Of a stretch of DNA of 64,000 nucleotides, positions 16,191 to 23,822 are shown piece after piece. The notes beneath the pieces were generated by a model that saw only the letters and a program-made list of their open reading frames with translations, searched no databases and was not told where the DNA came from. Source of the stretch: Chryseobacterium luquanense. GTDB taxonomy: Bacteria > Bacteroidota > Bacteroidia > Flavobacteriales > Weeksellaceae. Every line of letters begins with the position of its first letter. Positions within the stretch are counted from its first letter, which is position 1. The stretch lies in the NCBI RefSeq assembly GCF_026460945.1, contig NZ_JAOVZV010000008.1:186001-250000 (forward strand), in the 5' to 3' direction. The translations under genes were made by a program, and so were the position numbers.

Positions 16191-17690
16191 TTAACTAAAT
16201 AATTCTATTTCCTCACCCTTTGCAACAGGATATTCCTCAGTAAAACATCCGAAACAATGATTGGAAGAACCTAAAATTTCTTTTAAATTATCTGTACTCA
16301 AGAATTCCAAAGAATCAACGCCTAAATAATCTCTCAATTGCTCGGTAGACATATTTGCCGAAATCAAATCATCTTTCGATGGCGTATCAATTCCTAAATA
16401 ACACGGTGCAATAATTGGCGGAGAAACACTTCTGAAATGAATTTCCTTTACACCAGCTTCTTTTAAAATCTTTACCAATCTTTTTGAAGTTGTTCCACGA
16501 ACGATTGAATCGTCAATAATTACAACTCTTTTTCCTTTAATTTCAGAAATAATTGGATTCAGCTTAAGATTCACTACCCTTTCTCTCATTTCCTGGGTCG
16601 GTACGATGAAACTTCTACCGATATATCTGTTTTTAATCAAAACCGGACGGAAAGGAATTCCCGAAGCTTTAGAAAAACCAATTGCAGCAGGAACTCCCGA
16701 ATCAGGAACTCCAATCACGAGATCAGCTTCTACAGGAGCCTGTTCCCAGATTTTCTCACCAGATTTTTCTCTGATTTCGTAAACATTGATGTTTTCTAAA
16801 GAAGAGTCGGGTCTAGCAAAATAAATATATTCAAAAGAACAAATTCTCTGCTTTCCTCTTGCTTCATCTGCCATGTAAGAATTAAGTTTACCTGGTTCGT
16901 TTTCGTTGGTATAAACGATTTCTCCGGGTAAAATATCACGAACATATTGAGCTCCGACAGCATCTAAAGCCACAGACTCAGAAGCAACAACATAAGAATT
17001 TTCGCTGGTTGCTCCCAAAACCAAAGGTCTGATTCCGTTGAAATCTCTGAATGCGAAAAATTTATTTCTCGTCATGCCAACCACAGAATATGCTCCTTCA
17101 ATTTTTTCCATGGTCGCTTTAATAGCTCCACGAAGACCTAAATCAAGATTTTTTTGAATTAATCTTAAGATAACCTCAGAATCTGAAGTTGCTCTGAAAA
17201 CTACGCCTTCAGCTTCCAATTCTGTTTTTAATTCTCTCGCATTGGTAAGGTTACCGTTGTGAGCAATAGAAAGTATAATCTGGTCATATTCGTTTTTGGC
17301 AAAAAATGGCTGAAAATTATATTTCTTTTTGTCTCCTGCAGTCGTGTAACGGGTGTGACCGATTGCAGAATTTCCCATAAAAGTTTCAGGATCTTGGATC
17401 TCTTTATAAACATCCAAAACCAACCCTTCATCTTTCATATTGGTGATTTTTCCGTCTTTAAGAACAGAAATACCACAAGCTTCCTGACCTCTGTGCTGTA
17501 AAGCAAAAAGCCCGAATTGCGAAAGAGAAAACGTATCTAAATCATTATCAGAATACATTCCGAAGATGCCGCACTCCTCGTTCGGAGCATCCAGTCTTTC
17601 TTCTTCCTGCGTTCTGAAAAGATTTCTTCCGTAGGTTTGAGTTTCAAACTGTTTTAAATATTCACTTTTATGAATGTCTAAACTTTTCAT
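16191..17690 (-). CDS. purF: Amidophosphoribosyltransferase
   Basis: A 499-residue glutamine PRPP amidotransferase, first step of purine synthesis. The N-terminal nucleophile of the glutaminase domain is Cys40 in NEECGIFGMYS, so a 39-residue propeptide would have to be removed. Later blocks: LFALQHRGQEACGIS, GHTRYTTAG, SDSEV, and the PRPP-binding VVIIDDSIVRGTTSKRLV in the C-terminal phosphoribosyltransferase domain; CFGCFTEEYP near the end is typical. It lies downstream of purC on the same strand with the four-helix-bundle gene between them. Confidence 0.95.
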   Translation of the reverse strand: MKSLDIHKSEYLKQFETQTYGRNLFRTQEEERLDAPNEECGIFGMYSDNDLDTFSLSQFGLFALQHRGQEACGISVLKDGKITNMKDEGLVLDVYKEIQDPETFMGNSAIGHTRYTTAGDKKKYNFQPFFAKNEYDQIILSIAHNGNLTNARELKTELEAEGVVFRATSDSEVILRLIQKNLDLGLRGAIKATMEKIEGAYSVVGMTRNKFFAFRDFNGIRPLVLGATSENSYVVASESVALDAVGAQYVRDILPGEIVYTNENEPGKLNSYMADEARGKQRICSFEYIYFARPDSSLENINVYEIREKSGEKIWEQAPVEADLVIGVPDSGVPAAIGFSKASGIPFRPVLIKNRYIGRSFIVPTQEMRERVVNLKLNPIISEIKGKRVVIIDDSIVRGTTSKRLVKILKEAGVKEIHFRSVSPPIIAPCYLGIDTPSKDDLISANMSTEQLRDYLGVDSLEFLSTDNLKEILGSSNHCFGCFTEEYPVAKGEEIELFS

Positions 17691-17706
17691 TTCTATTTTT
17701 TCTAAA

Positions 17707-17725
17707 TTAGAAGTTAGATATTAGA
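17707..17725 (+). repeat. Left arm of an inverted repeat flanking the four-helix-bundle gene
   Basis: TTAGAAGTTAGATATTAGA; its exact reverse complement is at 18122-18140. A related TCTAATATCTAA run is at 26873-26884. Together they bracket the gene at 17755-18114. Confidence 0.7.
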
Positions 17726-17754
17726 TGTTAGAAATTAGTCTAAGTTAACTTCAA

Positions 17755-18069
17755 TTATAATTTTAAACTTGTCTTTAATGAATAAATCATTTTCTGTATC
17801 TCAGTTAAAAGTTCTTTTACAGGAACTATTTTAGTTTCGGAAATAAAATTTAAATCTATTAATAATTGTAGTTGTGTTTGCAACTCATAAGTTGAGCCAA
17901 ACGCAATTCCAAGAAATTGATAAAATTCATTTTTATTATTTCTTCCTGCTCCTTCTGCAATATTTGAAGGTATTGAAACAGCACATCTTCTAATTTGAGA
18001 CAGTAAACCAAATTTTTCTTCATTTGGTAATTCTGCAGTGACCAAATAAACTTCTTTTACTAAAGCCAT
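17755..18069 (-). CDS. Four-helix-bundle (23S rRNA intervening-sequence-type) protein, N-terminus broken
   Basis: 104 residues from the only usable downstream ATG. Family signature: LPNEEKFGLLSQIRRCAVSIPSNIAEGAGR (read as LPNEEKFGLLSQIRR and SIPSNIAEGAGR), characteristic of four-helix-bundle proteins once found in 23S rRNA intervening sequences; function unknown. Upstream in frame the DNA reads MKSHRIEDLKV, then TGA (18081-18079), then SKSMALVKEVY. Family members have Trp in the KVW position, so TGG has probably become TGA. The original start would be 18114. The remaining frame is intact, so either the mutation is recent, the internal ATG is used, or the base is a sequencing error. Inserted between purC and purF and flanked by a 19-bp inverted repeat. 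Confidence 0.75.
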   Translation of the reverse strand: MALVKEVYLVTAELPNEEKFGLLSQIRRCAVSIPSNIAEGAGRNNKNEFYQFLGIAFGSTYELQTQLQLLIDLNFISETKIVPVKELLTEIQKMIYSLKTSLKL

Positions 18070-18121
18070 TGATTTACTTCAAACTTTAAGATCCTCTATC
18101 CGGTGCGATTTCATACTAACC

Positions 18122-18140
18122 TCTAATATCTAACTTCTAA
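18122..18140 (-). repeat. Right arm of the inverted repeat flanking the four-helix-bundle gene
   Basis: TCTAATATCTAACTTCTAA, the exact reverse complement of 17707-17725. It sits between the purC stop and the original start of the four-helix-bundle gene. Confidence 0.7.
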
Positions 18141-18151
18141 CTTCTAAAAAT

Positions 18152-18874
18152 TTACTTACCAAGTAAATTTTTCAATCGATTGTAAATTTCTACATAAGCT
18201 TCAGTAACTTCTCCTAAATCTCTTCTGAATCTATCTTTATCCAACTTCTTCATCGTGTCTTTGTCCCAAAGTCTGCATGTATCAGGAGAAATTTCGTCAG
18301 CCAAGATGATTTCGCCAGTAGAAGTTTTTCCTAATTCAATTTTGAAATCAACCAAGATGATATTCATTTTATCAAAAAGATCGATCAGAATTTCGTTGAT
18401 TTTTCCTGTTAAAGCATACATTTCGTTTAATTCTTCATACGTTGCAGCACCTAAGAAAACAGCGTGGTGATCGTTGATTAGTGGATCTCCCAACTCGTCT
18501 TTTTTGTAGCATATATCGAAGATGGTAACAGGAGATTTAATTCCTTCTTCAACACCTAATCTTTGAGCCATACTGCCTGCAGAATAGTTCCTTACCACCA
18601 TTTCCAAAGGAATAATTGATACTTTCGTTACCAATTGCTCTCTTTCGTCTATTTGTTTGATGAAATGAGTTTTGATTCCTTTTTCATTTAAATATTCAAA
18701 AATAAGAGTAGTGATGGCATTATTCATTTCACCTTTTAAATCTACTGATCCTCTTTTTTGAGCATTAAATGCAGTTGCATCGTCTTTGAAACGTACTACA
18801 ACTTCTTCAGGGTTCTCGGTTGCAAATACTTGTTTTGCTTTACCTTCATACAACATTTCTAGCTTTTGACTCAT
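18152..18874 (-). CDS. purC: Phosphoribosylaminoimidazole-succinocarboxamide synthase
   Basis: A 240-residue SAICAR synthetase joining CAIR and aspartate with ATP in purine synthesis. Landmarks: [12 protein letters not shown] (8-19), [31 protein letters not shown], and [23 protein letters not shown] (read as [27 protein letters not shown]). Length is standard. It is upstream of purF on the same strand, separated only by the four-helix-bundle insertion, so a purC-purF operon is likely. Confidence 0.95.
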   Translation of the reverse strand: MSQKLEMLYEGKAKQVFATENPEEVVVRFKDDATAFNAQKRGSVDLKGEMNNAITTLIFEYLNEKGIKTHFIKQIDEREQLVTKVSIIPLEMVVRNYSAGSMAQRLGVEEGIKSPVTIFDICYKKDELGDPLINDHHAVFLGAATYEELNEMYALTGKINEILIDLFDKMNIILVDFKIELGKTSTGEIILADEISPDTCRLWDKDTMKKLDKDRFRRDLGEVTEAYVEIYNRLKNLLGK

Positions 18875-18893
18875 AATTTTTACTTTTTACTTT

Positions 18894-18919
18894 AGAAAAC
18901 TTCCAAACCAAAGTTTTCT
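18894..18919 (-). terminator. Hairpin between DUF3307 gene and purC
   Basis: AGAAAACTT (18894-18902) pairs perfectly with AAGTTTTCT (18911-18919), 8-nt loop. It may end the satD-DUF3307 transcript or act in the purC leader; the U-tract is poor. Confidence 0.4.
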
Positions 18920-18943
18920 GTTATAGTTAGATTTATTACTTTT

Positions 18944-19639
18944 TTATTTAATTAAAATTCCTGTTAAAACAGCGATTCCGAAACTTAATAATGTACCTAT
19001 TAATACATATTCTGTTAGTTTTCTCTGTTTTGCCTGTGCCAAATCACTGAATCTGAAAACAGATTTTGCTGCCACCATAAATCCTACGCCTTCCCAATGA
19101 TTGACAACAATAAATGTGAAGACTAACAATCGTTCTAAAATTCCGATATATTTTCCTGCACTCGATAGAGATTCGGTTTGTACATTGTTTTCTTCTTCCG
19201 TTACCGGTGTCCAAGATGACAATATTATTTTGATGAAAATTGAAGCGGGTGTCGTTAAAAACAGAGCTCCCATTATAGTTTTTAAGAAATTCTGATCTTT
19301 TAAAAATTCAAAATTAAATTCATTGAAATAAAGAGAAACTCCACCAATCACAGCTACATGAAGAATTTGATCGATGAAAAACCATCTTTTTTTATTCTGA
19401 TTGTTCTGAAAAGTTAATTTACACGTATCAATAATAAAATGAGAAATTCCGACCAAAATAGCAACCCACCAAAGTTTCAGATCCCAAAGGAAAATTAAAC
19501 TTAAAATGATATGAATCAAAACATGAATGTACAAATAAGAACTTTTCAGTTTTCGGTTTTCTTTATCTGCAACCCAAGAATTTGGCTGAAGAATAAAATC
19601 TCCGAGTAAATGTGCCAATATGAGTTGAATAAAAATCAT
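18944..19639 (-). CDS. DUF3307 integral membrane protein
   Basis: A 231-residue inner-membrane protein of the DUF3307 family. The conserved N-terminal region LAHLLGDFILQPNSWVADKE is followed by several hydrophobic helices (LYIHVLIHIILSLIFLW, WWVAILVGISHFIIDTCKL, and C-terminal LIGTLLSFGIAVLTGILI). The HLLGDF and HFIIDT His/Asp pairs are family hallmarks. It starts 1 bp after the SatD stop; this pairing recurs in Bacteroidetes, so the two proteins probably act together. Function unknown. Confidence 0.85.
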   Translation of the reverse strand: MIFIQLILAHLLGDFILQPNSWVADKENRKLKSSYLYIHVLIHIILSLIFLWDLKLWWVAILVGISHFIIDTCKLTFQNNQNKKRWFFIDQILHVAVIGGVSLYFNEFNFEFLKDQNFLKTIMGALFLTTPASIFIKIILSSWTPVTEEENNVQTESLSSAGKYIGILERLLVFTFIVVNHWEGVGFMVAAKSVFRFSDLAQAKQRKLTEYVLIGTLLSFGIAVLTGILIK

Positions 19640-19640
19640 C

Positions 19641-20246
19641 TTACAATTCTGAAATTTTCTTTCTAAAATATTGATTGGTTTCTACGATAAGCTCGTAGTT
19701 TGCACGTTTCAGCCTTTGGCTGATTGATGACTGGGAAATTGCAAATTTCTTTGCCAAGTCTTCCTGCGTAGTATCTTGCTTCATAATCATTTCGTGAATG
19801 ATTTCTGAAGTTGCCATCGTCCAGTTGTCAAAATCTTTTGATGCCCATTTTAAAAGGATATTCAAATCTCTGTCAACAGAATCGTTGGAAGTCTTAATAG
19901 AAACGGTATGACCATCACTCTTCAAATCATTAAGCAATCTTCCTGAATTGACATAAGCTGAACCATTGGACTCGGTGATTTTCTCAGACGAGAAATTTTC
20001 CTGACCAATACCAATTGCCATTCTTACATCTAAATTTTCCTGACTTTTTATTAATGATTTGATAGCTAAGAAACGCCAAAAAACGTCATCGATATTACAT
20101 TTAAACTGGAACTCATCACCTCTGTATATTTCCCATGTTTGTGGGGCACTCCCCCAGTTTTCTAGGAGATTTTTAAGTTTGGTAATCCAAACTTCTGTGT
20201 CTGCATGTTGCGAATTAATAATATCACCAGTGATGACCGCTATCAT
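19641..20246 (-). CDS. SatD family protein with C-terminal HTH
   Basis: A 201-residue SatD-family protein. The start MIAVITGDIINSQ and the RGDEFQFKC segment (about 60-68) mark the family; the C-terminal QEDLAKKFAISQSSISQRLK near 159-178 is a clear helix-turn-helix, so the protein likely binds DNA. Three ACTTATA half-sites lie at its promoter (20268-20303), suggesting autoregulation. It is followed after 1 bp by the DUF3307 membrane protein. A TATATTTG -7 element ends only 4 bp before the ATG, which would give a leaderless or nearly leaderless mRNA. Confidence 0.85.
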   Translation of the reverse strand: MIAVITGDIINSQHADTEVWITKLKNLLENWGSAPQTWEIYRGDEFQFKCNIDDVFWRFLAIKSLIKSQENLDVRMAIGIGQENFSSEKITESNGSAYVNSGRLLNDLKSDGHTVSIKTSNDSVDRDLNILLKWASKDFDNWTMATSEIIHEMIMKQDTTQEDLAKKFAISQSSISQRLKRANYELIVETNQYFRKKISEL

Positions 20247-20250
20247 TTTG

Positions 20251-20305
20251 CAAATATAATCATTATTACTTATAAATAAAATATATAAGTGAATTTACTT
20301 ATATA
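20251..20305 (-). promoter_or_regulatory. satD promoter and candidate operator
   Basis: TATATTTG (-7) at 20258-20251 on the minus strand. Just upstream a perfect 9-bp inverted repeat, TATATAAGT (20282-20290) and ACTTATATA (20297-20305) with a 6-bp spacer, and a further ACTTATAA at 20268-20275. The repeated ACTTATA unit looks like an operator for the HTH of SatD. Confidence 0.5.
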
Positions 20306-20355
20306 AAGAAAATATTAGTCTTTAAGCTTATAATTTTCAAATAGAAATTTAAAAT

Positions 20356-20393
20356 ACAAAAGACTCTGCCTGAATTTAAGCAAAGTCTTTTGT
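20356..20393 (-). terminator. Terminator after the endonuclease gene
   Basis: ACAAAAGACT (20356-20365) pairs with AGTCTTTTGT (20384-20393); after one mismatch TGC pairs with GCA, closing a 10-nt loop. Located 23 bp past the stop at 20416. Confidence 0.65.
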
Positions 20394-20415
20394 AATCTTG
20401 TTACTATTTTTAAAC

Positions 20416-22281
20416 TTATTTTTTAATAAACTGATAAATTTTATCGTCAAGTTTCAATAAATAAGTACCTGTTTTTAGATTCTGAACAGAAATATTCTTT
20501 TTGTTTTTAAAGGGAGTTTTCTCTGTATAAATTAATTTTCCTGAAAAATCTAAAATTTGTGCAGTTTGAATATTTTCAGTTTTTCCGCTTATAAAAATGT
20601 TATCATTAACAGGATTTGGATAGATTTTAAATTCTTTTCCAGCTAAAAATTCAGCTTCAGAAGTTGCAAGCGTGCCTAAATTTTGACAATAATTACTCGC
20701 ATAAGAATCCCATTCTGCAATATCAAAAGTTGTTGCAGGTTGATTAATTACTGCTTTTCTATACAATGAAACATTTCCTAAAACCGAAGAGTTGTTTTGT
20801 GAGGAAACCCCGATTGCATCTACTGTTATAGATTTATATCTCAATTCTAAATACTGACTTCCAGAATACGTCATTTGCGGAGCTGCAGTAATAAATTTCG
20901 CCTGACTAATTGTGAAACAGGAAAAATTAGCTTCAGGATTTAGAATTACAAAAGTTTCATTGTTCTGAACAATTCCATCCAATTCAAAAGGTGCCGGAAA
21001 ATAATAATTTGTTCCACTCGGAAACTGAATTGACAATCTGTAATCATTTAAATTGACCGCATGACCTGTTTTATTGGTGATTTCAATCGCTTTATTATTA
21101 GATGTTCCCTCAAGATATTTTGTCACCATTAAATCTTTAGCATAAATATCTGTTGCTAAAGTTGTTGCTGAAGCTGTATTGCTGTCTCCAGAAAGTAAAT
21201 ATCCGTTATCATAGGCTTTAACGGTATATGTGTAAGCTGTAGAAGGTGTTAAGTGGTCTGCGCTGAAAGAATTTCCTTTTGAGGTACCAATTAAAGTTCC
21301 GTTTTGATAAATTTTGTACCCAATTACATCTGTGCTTGTACTTGGTGTCCAAGTTAATGTTGTAAAATAAGCACTGTTTTGACTTACAGTTAAATTACTT
21401 GGATTTGACGGTGCTACAGAATCTGGAGCTTGCCCCCAAATTGCATTCACCCAAGCCGGATTATCAATAAACGGATTTCTGTTTTTCTGTAAATTATAAA
21501 CCGAGTTATTCCTGTCAATTTCTCTTTGAGAAACAGGATCTTGCTGATGCCATTGAAGAAGCATTGCAATATATGCAGGTTCAAAAGATCTTTCTTCAGT
21601 TCCGTCTAAAGGATTGGTGTCGGAAGCCGGATTTGCACTGTTGTTATAATTAAAACTTCCTAATTTTCCTTCGTATCTTACAGCAAAATATAATAAACTT
21701 CTCGCTACATCACCCTTAAATTCATTAATTGGTTCATAAACACGACCTGTATAAACATAATTAGGGATTGCGCTATTTGATATTTTTGAGCTATTTGTAA
21801 AAGTGTAGTAATTTGTTGCTCCCGCAATTCCGTAAGGATAATTGCTTCTTAACTGATTGATTCTTGCATCGGTCGGAACTACATAAAACAAATCTGAATA
21901 CATCGGATAATTACTGTAGAAGGTGCTTTGAGGCATCATGTGCTCTCTATTCCATCCTAGTCCTTCTGCTCCGGAAGATCCAATAATGTTTGCTGTTGTA
22001 TATTCGTAAGCATCCGGTCCGGAAGGAATTTCAGAATACATATCTAATAAAATAGTTGTATTCGAAGGTCCGTGATCATAATATATATCTAAATCAGTTT
22101 GATTATAATAATTTGTCAAATCACCATAATGCCAATTGATGTTTTTATTAGAAATAATATCATGCAGTTTAGACTTCAGCGCATAACCCGTTAATCCTGT
22201 CGTTCCATCATAATATCCTGTCGGAATCTGAGCCGAAACATAAGCCGATATTAAAACTATAGGAAGTAGAAGTTTTTTCAT
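20416..22281 (-). CDS. Secreted endonuclease I with FN3, lamin-tail-like and T9SS sorting domains
   Basis: A 621-residue multidomain exoenzyme. Order: signal peptide (1-17, ending VSAQ), endonuclease I domain (about 20-285) with the active-site GWNREHMMPQS at 109-119 and DLFYVVPTDARIN, a fibronectin type III domain (about 293-375), a lamin-tail-like domain (about 380-535, IEITNKTGHAVNLNDYRLSI) and a C-terminal type A T9SS signal starting FKIYPNPVNDNIFISG. It should be exported by Sec, crossed through the type IX system, and degrade extracellular DNA for nutrients or biofilm turnover. Divergent from the acyl-CoA dehydrogenase gene. Confidence 0.9.
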   Translation of the reverse strand: MKKLLLPIVLISAYVSAQIPTGYYDGTTGLTGYALKSKLHDIISNKNINWHYGDLTNYYNQTDLDIYYDHGPSNTTILLDMYSEIPSGPDAYEYTTANIIGSSGAEGLGWNREHMMPQSTFYSNYPMYSDLFYVVPTDARINQLRSNYPYGIAGATNYYTFTNSSKISNSAIPNYVYTGRVYEPINEFKGDVARSLLYFAVRYEGKLGSFNYNNSANPASDTNPLDGTEERSFEPAYIAMLLQWHQQDPVSQREIDRNNSVYNLQKNRNPFIDNPAWVNAIWGQAPDSVAPSNPSNLTVSQNSAYFTTLTWTPSTSTDVIGYKIYQNGTLIGTSKGNSFSADHLTPSTAYTYTVKAYDNGYLLSGDSNTASATTLATDIYAKDLMVTKYLEGTSNNKAIEITNKTGHAVNLNDYRLSIQFPSGTNYYFPAPFELDGIVQNNETFVILNPEANFSCFTISQAKFITAAPQMTYSGSQYLELRYKSITVDAIGVSSQNNSSVLGNVSLYRKAVINQPATTFDIAEWDSYASNYCQNLGTLATSEAEFLAGKEFKIYPNPVNDNIFISGKTENIQTAQILDFSGKLIYTEKTPFKNKKNISVQNLKTGTYLLKLDDKIYQFIKK

Positions 22282-22444
22282 TTAATAAAAATTGGACGGC
22301 TAAAGTATGAAATTTATATATTGAAAACCAAAGATTCTCATTAATATTATGTTAATTTATGCAATATAATTTGTTGTAAATTAATAACTTAATTATAGTA
22401 TTGCATCTTAATAATAAATAATTTTCGTATTTCGGCAATTTAAG

Positions 22445-22452
22445 TATCTTTG
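22445..22452 (+). promoter_or_regulatory. -7 promoter element (TATCTTTG) for the acyl-CoA dehydrogenase
   Basis: Perfect TAnnTTTG, 20 bp before the ATG at 22473. No convincing -33 TTTG. Confidence 0.5.
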
Positions 22453-22472
22453 GCGCATAAGTATAATGTAAT

Positions 22473-23612
22473 ATGAACACAGAAACGATTAACAACATTA
22501 AAATGATCGCGGAAACAGCAAAGGAATTTGCTGAAAAGAATATCAGACCCAATATTATGGAGTGGGACGAAAGTCAGACTTTTCCTAAAGAACTTTTTCA
22601 TCAGTTAGGTGATATGGGTTTCATGGGAATTGTAATTCCTGAGCAATATGGTGGTTCTGGTCTTGGTTATCATGAATATGTTGCTATTCTAGATGAAATT
22701 TCTCAAGTTGACCCTTCAATAGGTTTATCGGTTGCAGCACACAACTCGCTTTGTACCAATCATATCTATGAATTCGGAAACGAAGAGCAAAGAAACAGAT
22801 GGCTTCCACAATTAGCGACCGGAAAGGTAATCGGAGCTTGGGGATTGACAGAACACAACACGGGTTCAGATTCAGGTGGAATGTCTACTACTGCTGTAAA
22901 AGACGGTGACGAGTGGGTAATTAACGGTGCTAAAAACTTTATCACTCACGCAATTTCTGGTGATATTGCTGTTGTAATGACAAGAACTGGAGAAATCGGT
23001 GCTAAAAACAATTCTACAGCTTTCGTTTTAGAAAAAGGAATGGCTGGTTTTACTTCTGGTAAAAAAGAAAACAAGCTTGGAATGAGAGCTTCAGAAACTG
23101 CAGAACTTATTTTTGATAATGTTCGTGTTTCAGACGCAAATCGTTTGGGTGAAGTTGGAGAAGGCTTTAAACAGGCTATGAAAATTCTTGACGGTGGTAG
23201 AATTTCTATTGCTGCATTGAGTTTAGGAACTGCAAGAGGAGCTTACAAAGCTGCTTTAAAATATGCTAAAGAAAGAAAACAGTTCGGGAAATCTATTTCA
23301 GAATTTCAAGCAATTAATTTTATGTTGGCAGATATGGCAACAGAGATTGATGCTTCAGAATTGTTGATTCAAAGAGCTTCTACATTGAAAAACGCAAAGC
23401 AAAAAATGACAAGAGAAGGCGCAATGGCAAAATTGTATGCTTCTGAAGCTTGTGTAAGAATTTCTAATAATGCTGTTCAGATTTTCGGAGGTTACGGTTA
23501 TACAAAAGACTTCCCTGCTGAAAAATACTACAGGGATTCTAAATTGTGTACAATTGGAGAAGGTACTTCTGAAATCCAAAGATTGGTTATTGGTAGAGAT
23601 ATTACAAAGTAA
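22473..23612 (+). CDS. Acyl-CoA dehydrogenase (short/branched-chain type)
   Basis: A 379-residue FAD-dependent dehydrogenase. Landmarks: WGLTEHNTGSDSGGMSTTA (substrate/FAD-binding block around 129-147), RISIAALSLGTARGAYKAAL, RKQFGKSISEFQAI, and the C-terminal GGYGYTKDFPAEKYYRD and GEGTSEIQRLVIGRDI with the catalytic Glu in GEGTSEI. It oxidises acyl-CoA in fatty-acid or branched-chain amino acid breakdown, passing electrons to ETF. It stands alone, ends at a strong terminator, and is divergent from the endonuclease gene. Confidence 0.92.
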   Translation: MNTETINNIKMIAETAKEFAEKNIRPNIMEWDESQTFPKELFHQLGDMGFMGIVIPEQYGGSGLGYHEYVAILDEISQVDPSIGLSVAAHNSLCTNHIYEFGNEEQRNRWLPQLATGKVIGAWGLTEHNTGSDSGGMSTTAVKDGDEWVINGAKNFITHAISGDIAVVMTRTGEIGAKNNSTAFVLEKGMAGFTSGKKENKLGMRASETAELIFDNVRVSDANRLGEVGEGFKQAMKILDGGRISIAALSLGTARGAYKAALKYAKERKQFGKSISEFQAINFMLADMATEIDASELLIQRASTLKNAKQKMTREGAMAKLYASEACVRISNNAVQIFGGYGYTKDFPAEKYYRDSKLCTIGEGTSEIQRLVIGRDITK

Positions 23613-23647
23613 TTGATGTAATAATTCACTTTTATATAAGAAAAAGC

Positions 23648-23680
23648 AATAGCATACGATATTTTCGTATGCTATTTTCA
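23648..23680 (+). terminator. Terminator after acyl-CoA dehydrogenase
   Basis: Perfect 12-bp stem AATAGCATACGA / TCGTATGCTATT (arms 23648-23659, 23665-23676), 5-nt loop, then TTCATTTT. Confidence 0.85.
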
Positions 23681-23822
23681 TTTTATAGAGAAATATTTTA
23701 AGGTATATTAAATGTATTGCATATTATTTTATTGGTATAGTCTAAAATTTTCTTAAATAATTTTGTTTTTGATAATATAATTTTTATTAGCTTTGATATT
23801 CCACAATCAAAATAGATATTAT

